6,963 nucleotides of DNA from Candidatus Aenigmatarchaeota archaeon. GTDB taxonomy: Archaea > Aenigmatarchaeota > Aenigmatarchaeia > QMZP01. The stretch is from positions 1 to 6,963 of the forward strand of contig QMZY01000041.1 in assembly GCA_003663415.1 (NCBI GenBank), read 5' to 3'. Below are positions 5,691-6,963 of the stretch, piece after piece. The position numbers and the translations under genes are program-made. The stretch's first letter is position 1, and each line of letters opens with the position of its first letter. A model generated the notes under the pieces. The model saw only the letters and a program-made list of their open reading frames with translations, was not told the DNA's origin and made no database searches.

Positions 5691-6314
5691 ATGGTTATAC
5701 CTTTAAAGAATTTATTAAAAGGAAGACTTCTCAGAATAGCTGAACTTCAGGACAGAGTAATTTTATTTCTTGTCAGACACTGTGATATAATTTTCCATGG
5801 CGGAACAGCTATATGGAGGGTTTATGGAGGAAAAAGGTTTTCTTTTGATTTAGATATATACTGCAGCAGTCCGGAAAAAATCAGTGTTCTTCTTGAGGAT
5901 GAGTTTAATGTAATAAAAAAGAGAATAACCTCTGGAAATGTTTTATATATGAAGATAGAAGAAAATAGAACTGTTATAGAGATAGAAGCAAGTCCTGAAT
6001 TCAGAAAAACCAAGGCCCATGAATCTGAGTTTTATTTAGTTGATGGGAGCAGTGTTTTGGTTAAAGTCCTCACCCCAGAAGAGCTTATTAAGGAAAAAAT
6101 TCTCGCTTTTAAAGAAAGGGAAAAAGCCAGAGATTTGTATGATATTTATCATTTGCTTCCTTTATGTGATGTTCAAAAGGTCGAACCCGTTATCCGTGGG
6201 TTTAAACCTAAAAGACCCAAGGATTGGAACGGACTCAAGGAAATCATTCTTCTTGGTGCAACCCCAAGCTACGAGTCTGTTATATTGAGGATTGAGAAAT
6301 ATGCCAAAAGTTAA
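5691..6314 (+). CDS. AbiEii-type nucleotidyltransferase, putative toxin
   Basis: A 207-residue protein of the AbiEii/DUF1814 nucleotidyltransferase superfamily. The catalytic signature is HGGTAIWRVYGGKRFSFDLDIY (residues 36-57): the GGT loop, an Arg, and the FSFDLD block with the metal-binding Asp53 and Asp55. The third strand appears as VIEIEAS (95-101). The helical C-terminal half carries TPEELIKEKILAF (128-140) with the conserved Lys135, and REKARDLYDIYHL (143-155), the usual K...RDxxD pattern. All catalytic positions look intact. Characterised relatives (AbiEii, MenT) are toxins that block growth by adding nucleotides to tRNA or related targets, in phage defence or stress. It overlaps the antitoxin-like gene by 14 bases. 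The start at ATG 5691 sits 25 bases after a TATA box and has no Shine-Dalgarno, indicating a leaderless message. Toxin activity is inferred from family and context. Confidence 0.8.
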   Translation: MVIPLKNLLKGRLLRIAELQDRVILFLVRHCDIIFHGGTAIWRVYGGKRFSFDLDIYCSSPEKISVLLEDEFNVIKKRITSGNVLYMKIEENRTVIEIEASPEFRKTKAHESEFYLVDGSSVLVKVLTPEELIKEKILAFKEREKARDLYDIYHLLPLCDVQKVEPVIRGFKPKRPKDWNGLKEIILLGATPSYESVILRIEKYAKS

Positions 6315-6903
6315 GTACAGGGATTTTTTACAGAAACTCAAAAAAACAGATGTGTTCAGTTTTGGAATCTTGGAATCAAAAATGGGAAGGAACTATGCTA
6401 AAATTTTCATACATAACCTCAGGAAAAAAGGCGAGATTGAGGAGCTTGTTAAAGGATGGTATACGTTTAAGAAGTCACCTTATCTTGTCCTTATTCCTTT
6501 GCAAAAAGCATATATTGGTCTTGGAACAGCTGCTTTTCTTTTGGGTGCATGGAACCAAGTTCCAAACATAGATATTTTAACTCCTTTGGCTTCACTTAAG
6601 GTTAAGTCGGGCGAAAAAACAATATGGAAAAGAAAAGTTATAATAAGGAGAATTTCTGAAAAAATGTATTTTGGATACGAGCTGATTAAAGAGGATGAAC
6701 AATGGATAAAGGTTTCTAACCCAGAAAAAACACTCATAGATTTAATCTATTTTAAATATCCTTTTCTGAATGAAATAAGTTCAAACCTTACAGATATGAT
6801 AAATTCAAAAAAACTAAACAAATACCTTGAGATTCTAAAGAAAAGGAAAGTTAAAGGATGGAAAAGGATTTCAGAAACTGTGAAGAATTTAAAACCCTTT
6901 TAA
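6301..6903 (+). CDS. AbiEi-type antitoxin / transcriptional regulator (COG5340-like)
   Basis: A 200-residue protein resembling the COG5340 'predicted component of viral defense system' regulators. Residues 4-58 form a winged helix: KYRDFLQKLKK, FSFGILESKMG, YAKIFIHNLRKKGEIEEL and a wing ending KGWYTF, the standard lead-in of AbiEi antitoxins. The following core has YIGLGTAAFLLGAW (71-84), a strand ILTPLAS (92-98), and VSNPEKTLIDLIYF (138-151), the typical 'PEKTLiDl' signature. The basic C-terminal helices end KNLKPF. The start is ATG 6301, overlapping the toxin gene; a TTG at 6292 would add three residues, and a GAGG about 12 bases upstream could assist translation. It probably neutralises the upstream nucleotidyltransferase and represses the operon at the palindromic promoter. 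Gene order is toxin first, opposite to the classical abiEi-abiEii order. Confidence 0.75.
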   Translation: MPKVKYRDFLQKLKKTDVFSFGILESKMGRNYAKIFIHNLRKKGEIEELVKGWYTFKKSPYLVLIPLQKAYIGLGTAAFLLGAWNQVPNIDILTPLASLKVKSGEKTIWKRKVIIRRISEKMYFGYELIKEDEQWIKVSNPEKTLIDLIYFKYPFLNEISSNLTDMINSKKLNKYLEILKKRKVKGWKRISETVKNLKPF

Positions 6904-6905
6904 AT
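6898..6905 (+). promoter_or_regulatory. Candidate TATA box for the right-edge gene
   Basis: TTTTAAAT lies across the stop codon of the antitoxin gene, centred about 25 bases before ATG 6926. The spacing equals that of the other leaderless promoters in the window. Confidence 0.35.
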
Positions 6906-6925
6906 CACAAACAAAAAATTTATCC

Positions 6926-6963
6926 ATGGATATTGGTTTGCCAAAGCCGTTGGATGAACTGGG
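6926..6963 (+). CDS. Possible start of a gene cut by the right edge
   Basis: An ATG 22 bases after the antitoxin stop opens a frame reading MDIGLPKPLDEL to the end of the window. Only 12 complete codons are visible, too few to name a family. Support comes from a TATA-like box at the leaderless distance and from orientation matching the toxin-antitoxin pair. The opposite strand is also open here: a minus-strand frame ending at TAA 6889 would overlap the antitoxin gene by 15 bases. That alternative cannot be excluded. Confidence 0.4.
   Translation, partial: MDIGLPKPLDEL

Overview
The window reads as a compact, AT-rich archaeal chromosome segment. Evidence is an archaeal/eukaryal-type tyrosyl-tRNA synthetase, an archaeal-type HAM1/RdgB nucleotide pyrophosphatase, a COG1373-type AAA ATPase, a Soj-like ParA, and archaeal TATA boxes (TTTTTAAAT-like) centred about 25 bases upstream of many start codons with almost no Shine-Dalgarno sequences. 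The TyrRS carries HIAQG instead of HIGH and KMSKS instead of KMSSS. Short genes, tight spacing and this TyrRS type would fit a small-genome (DPANN-like) archaeon, but that placement is only an inference.

Layout. Everything up to 5364 is on the minus strand; intact genes from 5691 on are on the plus strand. Read in the minus direction, the left part contains: rdgB (5364-4813) and tyrS (4798-3725), 14 bases apart; then a four-gene cluster of parA (3579-2815), a winged-helix protein (2809-2603), a 56-residue coiled-coil protein (2571-2401) and a 61-residue two-helix membrane protein (2404-2219); then a stand-alone AAA ATPase with a DUF4143-like C-terminus (2104-836); and finally the N-terminal 257 codons of a glycogen-debranching (amylo-alpha-1,6-glucosidase-like) protein that leaves the window at its left edge (772-1). 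The right part holds an AbiE-type toxin-antitoxin pair: a nucleotidyltransferase (5691-6314) overlapping a COG5340-type antitoxin/regulator (6301-6903). A further plus-strand gene may begin at 6926 and run off the right edge.

The divergent gap 5365-5690 is not empty. It carries a minus-strand 75-codon gene broken by three single-base losses, each at a homopolymer run (pseudogene or assembly errors). It also carries an 18-bp perfect palindrome that coincides with the TATA box of the toxin-antitoxin pair and looks like an autoregulatory operator.

The most notable items are the ParA cluster with three tiny partners and no ParB, the broken small gene, the palindrome/TATA overlap, and the constant TATA-to-start spacing that points to leaderless transcripts.
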